From Ignavibacteria bacterium (GTDB lineage: Bacteria; Bacteroidota; Ignavibacteria; Kapaibacteriales; UBA2268), in contig JAOADV010000019.1 in the NCBI GenBank assembly GCA_026417135.1, positions 1 through 37,129 of the forward strand: 37,129 bases of DNA, written 5' to 3'. Shown one piece after another: positions 8,521 to 16,560 of the stretch. The notes under the pieces are model-generated. The model was not told the DNA's origin. It worked only from the letters and a program-made list of their open reading frames with translations, and did no database searches. The translations under genes and the position numbers were made by a program. Position 1 is the stretch's first letter; the number at the start of each line of letters is the position of its first letter.

Positions 8521-9171
8521 ATGAGTTTATCAAATCCAACTGGAACTATGTTAACTGCTTATTCAACAAAAAAACCTGTCGAAAAAGCTTTTTTGGTTTC
8601 TTTTTGGAATCCCTTTTTAAGAAAACCAGAATTAAAAGGTTGGTTTTTAAAAGAGGGTTTCAACACGATAACCAGATCTTTAAAGCAATCAGATATCAAA
8701 TTAGTCAACGACATTTTTGTTCACAATTCTCACATTCATGCAGTTATTGAAGTTAAACCTTGCGAAGATAATCCTGGTTTTTTCAACTACTTTATATATA
8801 ACAACAAACCCCCAACATTTGGTGTTTGGTCCGAAGCATTTCATCGTACTACCAACGAAGAACTAGTTATTGTTGAAATTTACAACCAAAACAAGCTTAT
8901 CCAGTATTATTTTGAGTTCGATGGTATGAAGAATAGCCTTTTCCAAAAAAAAGGAAAGAGACAATACACCAAAAGAGAAATATTACACAATAATGTCTGG
9001 GTGAACAAATTAGAATTAAACGAGAATAACTTAGTTGTACAATTTGATGAAAATGATATTCTTTATATAGGTGCCCATCGATTTAAGTTAGTACCTTTAT
9101 CTCCTTTGCCGAGTGAATTATTGAACTTCGACCCGCCAGACGTCTACGTCTTTATGGTTGAAACTCGTTAA
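8521..9171 (+). CDS. Cytoplasmic protein of unknown function
   Basis: 216 residues from ATG 8521, preceded by GGAGG at 8511-8515. A TTG at 8509 in the same frame overlaps that ribosome-binding site and is not the start. There is no signal peptide or membrane helix. The sequence is mixed alpha/beta, with aromatic-rich stretches (FWNPFLRKPELKGWF, FFNYFIYNNKPPTFGVW). I recognise no family. It is the last gene of the AT-rich same-strand run, 50 bases after the secreted protein gene, and a 604-base gap follows, so it probably closes the transcription unit. It could be the effector or an accessory partner of the kinase module, but nothing in the sequence shows this. Confidence 0.68.
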   Translation: MSLSNPTGTMLTAYSTKKPVEKAFLVSFWNPFLRKPELKGWFLKEGFNTITRSLKQSDIKLVNDIFVHNSHIHAVIEVKPCEDNPGFFNYFIYNNKPPTFGVWSEAFHRTTNEELVIVEIYNQNKLIQYYFEFDGMKNSLFQKKGKRQYTKREILHNNVWVNKLELNENNLVVQFDENDILYIGAHRFKLVPLSPLPSELLNFDPPDVYVFMVETR

Positions 9172-9775
9172 TAATATTCATTTGTTTCTAAAACTTTTAT
9201 AGACATCGCCTTAGAAACTAAAAAAAGGTTTACTTAATTTAATTATGTCTAATTAATTTTTTTTGTTAATAATCTTATTTTTTGGTTGCCGGTATGTTTA
9301 CTTCTTAATCTATTACTACAAATATCTGAGAACTATATCGAGCCCAAATATTTACTAATAGCGTTGTGGACTATTTTTCGGGTACTTTTAATAACTCAAG
9401 GTCTTTTCACTTTTATGTTCACTTCTTTTTTACCATTTTCGCTATTCTCTTTACACTCTTAATCTATTTTCGAAAGCTACCAGATAATGGCCCACTTGAA
9501 AGATTCAAAAAGCTTCTTATTTAATATTCTGTCAATTCCATTTGTTTTATTACATTTCTTAGTTTCATTAATACATTTCTCAATTTAAATTAGAACAAAA
9601 TCAAAATATTTGTAAAATAAAGTTTTTAGAAATTAAAAAAAGGCTAATTACTTAGCATAAATTAATTGAAATGGATTTCCAAACATTTTGATGCGGGAAA
9701 AGTTCACAAACAATCAACTTTCATAATGATAATAAATTACTCTTTGATAAATTTGTTATTAAAAAAATATATAAT
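9172..9775. other. AT-rich intergenic region
   Basis: No credible gene is seen. GTTTCTAA (9184-9191) and TTAGAAAC (9211-9218) could form an 8-bp stem soon after the stop of the preceding gene, but it lacks a following T-tract. The remainder is low in G/C with no clear signal. Confidence 0.4.
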
Positions 9776-10171
9776 ATGTTAACTTACTTATTGGCAATTT
9801 GGTTTGTTGGTTGGTATTTATATTTAGTCTATTTTTATATACGATTTATTTTAATTCCAGAGAGGCATGCTTTCGAAAATTTTTTGCAAATGACCTGGAT
9901 TGAGACACAAAGGCAAGGTTCTATCCCCGAAAGGGTTTTGACAAAAATTTGCACCTTCTTCCTTAGGTTTCTAAAACCAAGTTATTTTGAGGCTTTCCTA
10001 CGAACCTTCATCGAAATGATACCAATAAATCCAATTAGACTAAAAGCCAAAAACCTTATTAAACTTGGGCTACCCAACGACGATCCTTTGGTAATTTGGG
10101 CAAAACGATTAATGGTTTTTAGAATAGGTTTTATTTTGATTTTACTATTGATGTTTTTCTTTTATATTTGA
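9776..10171 (+). CDS. Small membrane protein, unknown
   Basis: 131 residues. Hydrophobic helices lie at both ends, about residues 4-27 (LLAIWFVGWYLYLVYFYIRF) and 112-131 (FRIGFILILLLMFFFYI). Between them is a basic, amphipathic stretch (NPIRLKAKNLIKLGLPND). No Shine-Dalgarno is visible. It stands alone between two long non-coding stretches, so a functional link to either side is not evident. The regular hydrophobic pattern and AT-rich but protein-like composition favour a real gene; I do not recognise it. Confidence 0.5.
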   Translation: MLTYLLAIWFVGWYLYLVYFYIRFILIPERHAFENFLQMTWIETQRQGSIPERVLTKICTFFLRFLKPSYFEAFLRTFIEMIPINPIRLKAKNLIKLGLPNDDPLVIWAKRLMVFRIGFILILLLMFFFYI

Positions 10172-11079
10172 AAATCTCATTTACTATAAATAAAGTATTT
10201 GAAATCATTTAATTGGTCCCTCGTATGAAAACTTGTTAAAAGCCGTTAAATTTATTTCTCCAATTTGAAAGTTCAATTTGCCAAGACCAAATAGAAACAT
10301 TATTCGTTATTATTAAGTAGCATTAAAAAAGTGAAATGAAACCTTATTTTTTGTGCCCCTTCAAAAACTTCTTTTAATAAAAAATTGAAAAATTTCTGAA
10401 TAACCAGAATTTCCAAATTAGAAATCTTAATTAAGTTAAATTTTAACTTTGGAAGGAACCAAACTAATATTGAATCTTGTATATCCAATGTTCAGTAAGA
10501 TGCATTCTTTCAAGGCCAATGCGGTCAATAAAGTAAGATTTACATTTTTAAATAGTAAACATAAAAAATATTAATCCTATCAAAAAAGAAGCTAAAGTAT
10601 TTTTTTAAGTTTTTTTTTCAAAAGTTAAAGTAAATTCACTGGTAACTTTTTCAAATCTATATTAATTTATATTTAGTGAATCAGACACTTCAACTTACAA
10701 ACTAAATTTTGAACTTCAATTCATTGACAATCAACCAAAAGATACTGCCTCTCGTTGTATTGAGAAACTCCTAACAAAACAGTTATGACAAAATAGAATT
10801 TAAAACGATATTCAATTTATAGAGAACAAATAGAAAAAAAATACAAATGTATCCTTTAAAGTGAAAAAAACATTACTTTTAGTTCAGTGAACCTCCTATA
10901 CCTAATTTTAATATTCCTTTGTTATTACACTTAATCTTAAAATAAAAAGAATAACATTGTTTTTCGAATTATTAATGTTATCACACCTTCTAACTTATAC
11001 TAACCTATACACAACAGCATCACTCTATGAACTGTGCATTAGAACTACTATCTCATAATTCACAAAATTTGGGTAAATT
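10172..11079. other. Long AT-rich non-coding stretch
   Basis: About 900 bases without a convincing coding frame on either strand. A 17-base palindrome, AAGTTAAA/T/TTTAACTT, lies at 10433-10449. The right end is downstream of the minus-strand operon ending at 11080, but no T-rich terminator hairpin is obvious there. It could be decayed DNA at the edge of the AT-rich island. Confidence 0.4.
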
Positions 11080-12411
11080 TCACATTGACATCTTCGACAT
11101 AAAGCTTGAAAGAATATCACGTAGGTTGGGTTTACCAACTTCTGCTAATTCATAAAAAACTCGTGTGTATGGCTTGTTAATTTTGATGAATCGGGCAAGA
11201 TTTATTGGGGTCCCGATAACGACGCAGTCGCATTCGGTTCGGTTTATCGTTGCTTCGAGGTCTTTCATTTGCTGTTCTCCGTATCCCATCGCCGGAAGAA
11301 CATTTCCAATATCGGGATACTCTTCGAAAGTTTCGACAAGACTTCCAACAAGGTATGGGCGCGGGTCGACAAGTTCGGATGCACCAAATCGGCGCGCAGC
11401 GACAACAGCTGCTCCAATTGTCATTTCGCCATGCGTGAGCGTTGGTCCATCTTCGATTGCCAAAACTCTTTTGCCCTTTATTATTTCTAAATTTTCGACC
11501 ATAATCGCCGAAGCGGCAAGGACTATATCAGCTTTCGGATTATATTCCCGAACATTTTCAAGAACTATCTCGATATCTTCGGGATAAGCAGAATCGACTT
11601 TGTTCACAATTACCACATCTGCCATTCGCAAGTTAACTTCGCCCGGATAATACGAAATCTCGTGCCCGGGGCGTAATGGGTCCACAAGGACTATTGAAAG
11701 ATTAGGTTCAAAAAATGGAATATCGTTATTTCCACCATCCCAAACAATAATGTCGGCTTCCTTTTCTACTTCACGCAAAATTTCTTCGTAATCGACACCA
11801 GAATAAATTATGCTCCCCATAGCAATATGAGGTTCGTATTCTTCCATTTCTTCGATAGTGCAATTATGCTTGTGTAAATCATCGATTGAGGCGAAACGTT
11901 GTATTCGTTGCTTTTCGATATCGCCATATGGCATAGGATGGCGAACCGATACAACATTATAGTTCATTTCTCGAAGAATCTTGACAACCGCACGCGTGGT
12001 TTGGCTCTTCCCGCAACCAGTTCGCACAGCTGTAACGGAAATTACTGGTTTCGTCGACTTAAGCATCGTTTGTTTCGAACCGAGCATTGAAAATTTTGCT
12101 CCGTTTTTAAGAATTCTCGAACCTAAATGCATCACATAATCGTAGGATAGGTCGCTATAGGAAAGCACACATTCATCGATGCTATATTTTTCGATAAGCT
12201 CTTCCAACTCGGCTTCATCGAAAATCGGAATTCCGTTTGGATATAACTTCCCTGAAAGTGAAGGAGGATATATTCTACCTTCTATATTCGGTATTTGTGC
12301 AGCAGTAAATCCAACAACTTCATATTCGCTTTTGTTTCGGAAAAAAACATTGAAATTATGGAAATCGCGACCAGCTGCACCAAGAATTAAAACACGGGTT
12401 CTGTTATTCAT
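11080..12411 (-). CDS. Cyclic 2,3-diphosphoglycerate synthetase-like GTPase (COG2403 type)
   Basis: 443 residues. An N-terminal Rossmann-like part opens RVLILGAAGRDFHNFNVFF (residues 6-24). A P-loop domain follows, with TGCGKSQTTR (residues 131-140), IVWDGGNND and the nucleotide-specificity motif NKVD. The signatures YPPSLSGKLYP, VRHPMPYGD and LPAMGYGEQQ are those of the predicted-GTPase family often annotated as cyclic 2,3-diphosphoglycerate synthetase. Methanogens use the true enzyme to make a thermoprotectant; the bacterial relatives are uncharacterised as far as I know. The start overlaps the nagZ stop by four bases (ATGA), and it is the last gene of the carbamoyl-phosphate operon. That context argues for a role tied to carbamoyl phosphate or amino-acid fermentation and not to an osmolyte; this is inferred. 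Confidence 0.88.
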   Translation of the reverse strand: MNNRTRVLILGAAGRDFHNFNVFFRNKSEYEVVGFTAAQIPNIEGRIYPPSLSGKLYPNGIPIFDEAELEELIEKYSIDECVLSYSDLSYDYVMHLGSRILKNGAKFSMLGSKQTMLKSTKPVISVTAVRTGCGKSQTTRAVVKILREMNYNVVSVRHPMPYGDIEKQRIQRFASIDDLHKHNCTIEEMEEYEPHIAMGSIIYSGVDYEEILREVEKEADIIVWDGGNNDIPFFEPNLSIVLVDPLRPGHEISYYPGEVNLRMADVVIVNKVDSAYPEDIEIVLENVREYNPKADIVLAASAIMVENLEIIKGKRVLAIEDGPTLTHGEMTIGAAVVAARRFGASELVDPRPYLVGSLVETFEEYPDIGNVLPAMGYGEQQMKDLEATINRTECDCVVIGTPINLARFIKINKPYTRVFYELAEVGKPNLRDILSSFMSKMSM

Positions 12412-13469
12412 TGGACTTGCATTTTGTTAAACATAACCATATAATTTTGTTTGGTGGTCATAATCTTTTCGAAGGAATGATTTATTCTTTGAAGAGAAAT
12501 TTTTCCTTTAGAAATAAGCTCCAAGATAATCGACAAAACCTTGTCGGGCAACTTGGGGTCAAAATTAACTTGATTTGCGAAGAGAAGAACATTGGCTCCG
12601 GCATTTATGGAAAGTTCGATACTTTCCTCCAAGGTGAAATGTTCGGAAATTGCTTTCATCTGTAAATCGTCGGTGAAGATGAGCCCAGAAAAACCTATAC
12701 TTTTTCTTAATACTTCTTCGAGCCATATAAAAGAAAGGGAAGCTGGGAAATTTGGGTCGAAATTTTTATTAAACAAATGCCCAGCCATAACGCCAAAATG
12801 TAAATTCTTCTGCCGAGCTAAAATTTTATAAGGTTCAAGTTCACTTTCTTTCCAAGTCGTGGTTAAATCAACCCACGAAAGGTGAGAATCGGATTCCGAA
12901 CTACCGTGACCAGGAAAATGCTTTACAACTGGAAGAACATTAAATTCCTTCGAAGCATTGATAAATTCAGTTGCATAAGTCGAAACTTCTTTAAAATCGT
13001 CGCTAAAACACCTATCTTTTTGAACAACTACTTTATTGTTTGGGTTCAAACATAAGTCGACAACTGGGGCAAAATTTAAATTAAAGCCAACTGCTACGAG
13101 AAGTTTTGATAACCGGCGATAATTAGATTTGGCAAAATTTAGACCATTTCGAGCAACTTCTTTTGCAGAGGGGAAATCTTCGAACCCATTTGCAGAATTT
13201 AACCGTGCAACCGTCCCACCTTCTTGGTCAATTCCAACGAAAAGTGGAATCTGAGTAATCTGTTGCAAATATTCTATTAACTCAGAAACTTGTTCTGGAC
13301 CCAGAATATTTCTTTTTTCGTTCGTTTCGGAATCTTTGTCGAAAAAAATTACTCCACCCAAAACTCCCTTTTTTAGCGTTTCAGCTAAATCGCCTACTTC
13401 TTCACGCGACGTTCCGCGGAAGCCACAAAGAATCATTTGCCCAACTTTTTGTTCTAAGCTATAGTTCAT
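12408..13469 (-). CDS. nagZ: Glycoside hydrolase family 3 beta-N-acetylhexosaminidase (NagZ-like)
   Basis: 353 residues, the size of single-domain NagZ. GH3 signatures are FVGIDQEGGTVARL (substrate pocket), KHFPGHGSSESDSHLSW (the KHFPGHGxxxxDSH loop that carries the acid/base histidine in NagZ) and FTDDLQMKAIS (nucleophile Asp). No signal peptide is seen, so it is probably cytoplasmic, where NagZ frees N-acetylglucosamine from muropeptides during cell-wall recycling. It sits inside an amino-acid/carbamoyl-phosphate operon, seven bases after rocD and overlapping the GTPase gene by four. This is an odd place for cell-wall recycling; it may be simple co-transcription. Confidence 0.9.
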   Translation of the reverse strand: MNYSLEQKVGQMILCGFRGTSREEVGDLAETLKKGVLGGVIFFDKDSETNEKRNILGPEQVSELIEYLQQITQIPLFVGIDQEGGTVARLNSANGFEDFPSAKEVARNGLNFAKSNYRRLSKLLVAVGFNLNFAPVVDLCLNPNNKVVVQKDRCFSDDFKEVSTYATEFINASKEFNVLPVVKHFPGHGSSESDSHLSWVDLTTTWKESELEPYKILARQKNLHFGVMAGHLFNKNFDPNFPASLSFIWLEEVLRKSIGFSGLIFTDDLQMKAISEHFTLEESIELSINAGANVLLFANQVNFDPKLPDKVLSIILELISKGKISLQRINHSFEKIMTTKQNYMVMFNKMQVQ

Positions 13470-13476
13470 AGGAATC

Positions 13477-14673
13477 TTAATCGAAAGAATTAATTACCTT
13501 TTCAATTTTTTCGAGTGCCCAATCTATTTCTTCTTTCTTAATTATAAGTGGTGGTGCAAGTCGAATAACGTGTTCGTGAGTTTCTTTGCAAAGTAATCCT
13601 TCGTCTTTGAGCTTTTCGCAATAAGGTCTTGCTGCTGTGTCGAGTTCGATACCAATCCACAATCCTTTACCTCGAACTTCTTTAATGTGTCTATTTTGAA
13701 TCTTTTTTAATTGTTCGAGGAAGTATTTGCCAAGAGTATATGAATTTTCTATCATTCCTTCTTCTACAAGGACTTTCAAAGCTTCTTGTGCTACTGCAGC
13801 TGCAAGTGGGTTGCCACCAAAAGTTGACCCGTGGTCGCCCGGTTTGAACACTCCCAAAACTTCTTTTGTTCCAAGTACAGCAGAAACTGGATAGAAACCA
13901 CCAGATAGTGCTTTTCCAATGATAACCATATCGGGACGAACATTCTCGTATTGATATGCAAATAACTTTCCGCTCCGACCTAAACCGCTTTGGATTTCGT
14001 CCACAACAAATAAAATATTGTTCTCTTTGCATATTTTTTCAGCTTCGCTAAGGTAACCTTCCGGAGGTATTATAATTCCCGCTTCCCCTTGGATAGGTTC
14101 AACGAGAAAAGCAGCCGTATTTTCGTTAACTTTCGACCGAAGGTCGTCGATATCGCCATATTTAACAATTTGAAAACCGGGAGTATATGGAGCAAAGCCT
14201 TCGCGATACTGCTTTTCGGTCGAAAAACTAATTATTGTTGTAGTTCTGCCGTGAAAATTATTTTCGCAAGCAATAATTTCCGCTTTACCTTCGGGAATCT
14301 TTTTAATCAAATAACCCCATTTTCGAGCAGCTTTAATAGCTGTTTCGACTGCTTCTGCCCCAGAATTCATTGGCAAAGCCATATCGTAACCAGTGAGGTC
14401 GTGAAGTAACTTATAAAGCAAAGGCAATTGGTCGTTCCTAAAAGCTCGGCTTGTAAGTGTAACCTTAGTTGCTTGCTCAACAAATGCTTTTAAAATTCGT
14501 GGGTGACAATGCCCTTGATTTACGGCTGAATAAGCCGAAAGACAATCCAAGTATCTTTTCCCTTCGACATCGTAAACCCAGCATCCTTCGGCACGATTAA
14601 TTACAACATCAAGTGGGTGGTAGTTGTGTGCCCCATAAAGGTTTTCCAGTTCAATATAATCTTGAGCCTTCAT
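13477..14673 (-). CDS. rocD: Ornithine aminotransferase
   Basis: 398 residues, full length for a class-III PLP aminotransferase. It opens YGAHNYHPLDVVINRAEGCWV, as ornithine aminotransferases do. PLP-site motifs include MNSGAEAVETAIKAARKWGY, NNFHGRT, VDEIQSGLGRSGK and GKALSGGFYPVSA with the Schiff-base lysine. The enzyme moves the delta-amino group of ornithine to 2-oxoglutarate, giving glutamate semialdehyde, which leads to proline or glutamate. It lies seven bases after the ATCase-like gene and seven before nagZ. With the carbamoyltransferase and carbamate kinase it would drain ornithine made from citrulline. N-acetylornithine aminotransferase is the main alternative, but the N-terminus favours RocD. 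Confidence 0.93.
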   Translation of the reverse strand: MKAQDYIELENLYGAHNYHPLDVVINRAEGCWVYDVEGKRYLDCLSAYSAVNQGHCHPRILKAFVEQATKVTLTSRAFRNDQLPLLYKLLHDLTGYDMALPMNSGAEAVETAIKAARKWGYLIKKIPEGKAEIIACENNFHGRTTTIISFSTEKQYREGFAPYTPGFQIVKYGDIDDLRSKVNENTAAFLVEPIQGEAGIIIPPEGYLSEAEKICKENNILFVVDEIQSGLGRSGKLFAYQYENVRPDMVIIGKALSGGFYPVSAVLGTKEVLGVFKPGDHGSTFGGNPLAAAVAQEALKVLVEEGMIENSYTLGKYFLEQLKKIQNRHIKEVRGKGLWIGIELDTAARPYCEKLKDEGLLCKETHEHVIRLAPPLIIKKEEIDWALEKIEKVINSFD

Positions 14674-14680
14674 AATTCAC

Positions 14681-15598
14681 CTATTCAAAATCTAAAACCA
14701 TAGTAATTAATGCCATTCGAACAAAAAGCCCATTTTCAGCTTGGCGAAAATATGCAGCCCGAGGGTCAGAATCAACATCTCTACTAATTTCGACCGACCT
14801 TGGTAATGGATGCATAATTATCGAATTTTTCTTCATTTTCTTTAAAAAATCCTTGGTAATGTTGTAAATGCCCAAATCAATTTTTTTATCTATAAGCCTT
14901 TCTGCATCAATTCTTGTTTGATAAACAACGTCAACTTCGGATATAATTTTATCGGCAGAATCAAGTAGTTCGTAGTGTACGTTTTTTTCTTCAAGATGTT
15001 CAAGAATATCCTCTTTAATTTGAACTTCGGGTGGAGCGATAAAATAAAGCTTTGTCCTTTCAAATTTACTCAACAAATAGGCAAGAGAACGAGCAGTTCT
15101 CCCTTTGTCCAAAGCTCCAATTAATGCTACTTTTAAACCTTCGAGAGTACCAAGCTCGTTGTAAATAGTATACAAATCAAGAAGTGCTTGGGTTGGGTGT
15201 TGACCGCCCGAGCCATCGCCAGCATTTATTATGGGAACACGAGAAACCGAGGACGCACGAATTGCTCCGCCCTCTTCGTGGTGGCGAAGCACAATTAAAT
15301 CACAATAATTTCCAATGATTCGAATTGTATCTTCAAGGCGTTCGCCTTGAATTTCCGAAGAAAAGATACGAGCTTGCTCTGTCGAAATTACCTTACCACC
15401 AAGCCTATACATAGCGGACTCGAACGAAAAGCGTGTCCTTGTCGACGGTGCGTAAAAAAGCGAAGCCATAATAAATCTTTCGTAGTCTTTGGTACCGCCC
15501 CGACGGACAATTTTTTCCATTTCCTTTGTTCTTTCGAACAAATTCCATATCATCGGCACAGTAAATTGCTGAGACTGAACTATATGGTCAATTTTCAT
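14681..15598 (-). CDS. Aspartate-carbamoyltransferase-like enzyme with changed substrate-site residues
   Basis: 305 residues from ATG 15598, which has GGAG at 15604-15607; a GTG six bases upstream overlaps that site. The carbamoyl-phosphate site is that of ATCase: STRTR (52-56), Arg105, QHPTQ (His134, Gln137) and Arg167 all fall at the E. coli PyrB numbers. Two key residues differ. E. coli Lys84 (KKGE) is Gln84 here (EIQGE), and Gln231 (TRVQKER) is Asp231 (TRIDAER). The C-terminal PLPRVDEI is PLPRSVEI. It may still be ATCase for pyrimidine synthesis, or it may carbamoylate a different amino acid. Its place between carbamate kinase and ornithine aminotransferase supports a tie to carbamoyl-phosphate fermentation. 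Family assignment is firm; substrate is uncertain. Confidence 0.85.
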   Translation of the reverse strand: MKIDHIVQSQQFTVPMIWNLFERTKEMEKIVRRGGTKDYERFIMASLFYAPSTRTRFSFESAMYRLGGKVISTEQARIFSSEIQGERLEDTIRIIGNYCDLIVLRHHEEGGAIRASSVSRVPIINAGDGSGGQHPTQALLDLYTIYNELGTLEGLKVALIGALDKGRTARSLAYLLSKFERTKLYFIAPPEVQIKEDILEHLEEKNVHYELLDSADKIISEVDVVYQTRIDAERLIDKKIDLGIYNITKDFLKKMKKNSIIMHPLPRSVEISRDVDSDPRAAYFRQAENGLFVRMALITMVLDFE

Positions 15599-15611
15599 CT
15601 TCACTCCTCAT

Positions 15612-16559
15612 TTATGGTAATATAATTGTTCCAGCACGTCCTTCGAGAGCTTCTTCGATATATTCGTAAGAAGTAATAATAGCATACTTCCCACCATTCC
15701 GAAGATAGCGGATAACAGCTTCGATTTTTGGACCCATACTCCCTTCGGGGAAATGCCCTTCTTCGTGATACTTAATTGCTTCGGAAGCGGTAATCTGTTT
15801 AAGTGGTATTCTATTCTTCATCTTATAATTCAAATAAACATAATCTGTGGCAGTGCTGATGAGAAATAAATCTACTTTAAGCTTTTCGGCAAGCAAAGCC
15901 GAAGAGCGGTCCTTGTCAATTACCGCTTCGCAGCCGACGATTCTATCTTGCTCGAAATAAATTGGTATTCCACCGCCTCCAAGAGCTATTGTTATTACGC
16001 CTTCGGAAACAAGTTTTTCTATTATTTCAATTTCAATGATATTTAAAGGTTCGGGCGAAGGAACAACACGCCGCCAGCCTCGATTTGCATCCTCGACTAT
16101 TTCCCAACCCAAGTTTTTTCGCCTTTCTTCTGCAGTCTTCCTGTCGTAAAAAGGTCCAATAGGTTTGGTTGGATTTTGAAAAGCTGGGTCGTTTGGGTCT
16201 ACCACAACCATTGTAGGAACAACAGTTACGGCATTTTTAAGACCAGATTTATGTATCTCTTCGTAAAATGCTTTTTGAAGTAGATAACCAATTTCACTTT
16301 GAGTTGTTGCAACACAAACATCGAGCGAATGAGGATACACTTCCTTCGATGCTCGCTCCGAACGAATTAAAGCTGCCCCGACTTGTGGTCCATTTCCGTG
16401 AGTTATAACTACGTTCCACCCTTTTTTTACCATTTTGAGAATGTTCCGAGAAGTTTCGAGAGCATTACGAAATTGCTCGTCGATTGTACCGCGCTCCCCA
16501 GTCTTTATTAATGAATTTCCCCCAACCGCAACTAGAGCTGTTTTACCTTCGATTTTCAT
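15612..16559 (-). CDS. arcC: Carbamate kinase
   Basis: 315 residues, typical for ArcC. Landmarks are ALVAVGGNSLI at the N-terminus, VITHGNGPQVGAAL, ALGGGGIPI, AVIDKDRSSALLAEKL, LISTATDYVYLNY and GSMGPKIEAVIRYL. All belong to the amino-acid kinase fold of carbamate kinase. It catalyses carbamoyl phosphate plus ADP to ATP, CO2 and ammonia in fermentation of arginine, citrulline or purine-derived compounds. It begins one base after the ornithine carbamoyltransferase stop, so the two are translated together, which points to a catabolic direction for that enzyme. Arginine deiminase (arcA) is not in the window. Confidence 0.96.
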   Translation of the reverse strand: MKIEGKTALVAVGGNSLIKTGERGTIDEQFRNALETSRNILKMVKKGWNVVITHGNGPQVGAALIRSERASKEVYPHSLDVCVATTQSEIGYLLQKAFYEEIHKSGLKNAVTVVPTMVVVDPNDPAFQNPTKPIGPFYDRKTAEERRKNLGWEIVEDANRGWRRVVPSPEPLNIIEIEIIEKLVSEGVITIALGGGGIPIYFEQDRIVGCEAVIDKDRSSALLAEKLKVDLFLISTATDYVYLNYKMKNRIPLKQITASEAIKYHEEGHFPEGSMGPKIEAVIRYLRNGGKYAIITSYEYIEEALEGRAGTIILP

Positions 16560-16560
16560 T

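Noticed and set aside
3094-9171. TerY-P or BREX-type defence system
   Set aside because: PP2C and kinase are present but TerY/VWA, methyltransferase, PglZ and BrxC-type genes are absent.
9184-9218. Terminator after the last gene of the kinase cluster
   Set aside because: An 8-bp stem exists but the loop is 19 nt and it is followed by A-rich, not T-rich, sequence.
10433-10449. 17-base AT-only-armed palindrome in a gene-free stretch
   Set aside because: Mostly A/T and not next to any gene start; expected by chance in DNA of this composition.
10300-10488. Minus-strand frame of 62 residues
   Set aside because: AT-rich composition, no ribosome-binding site, no recognisable features, isolated.
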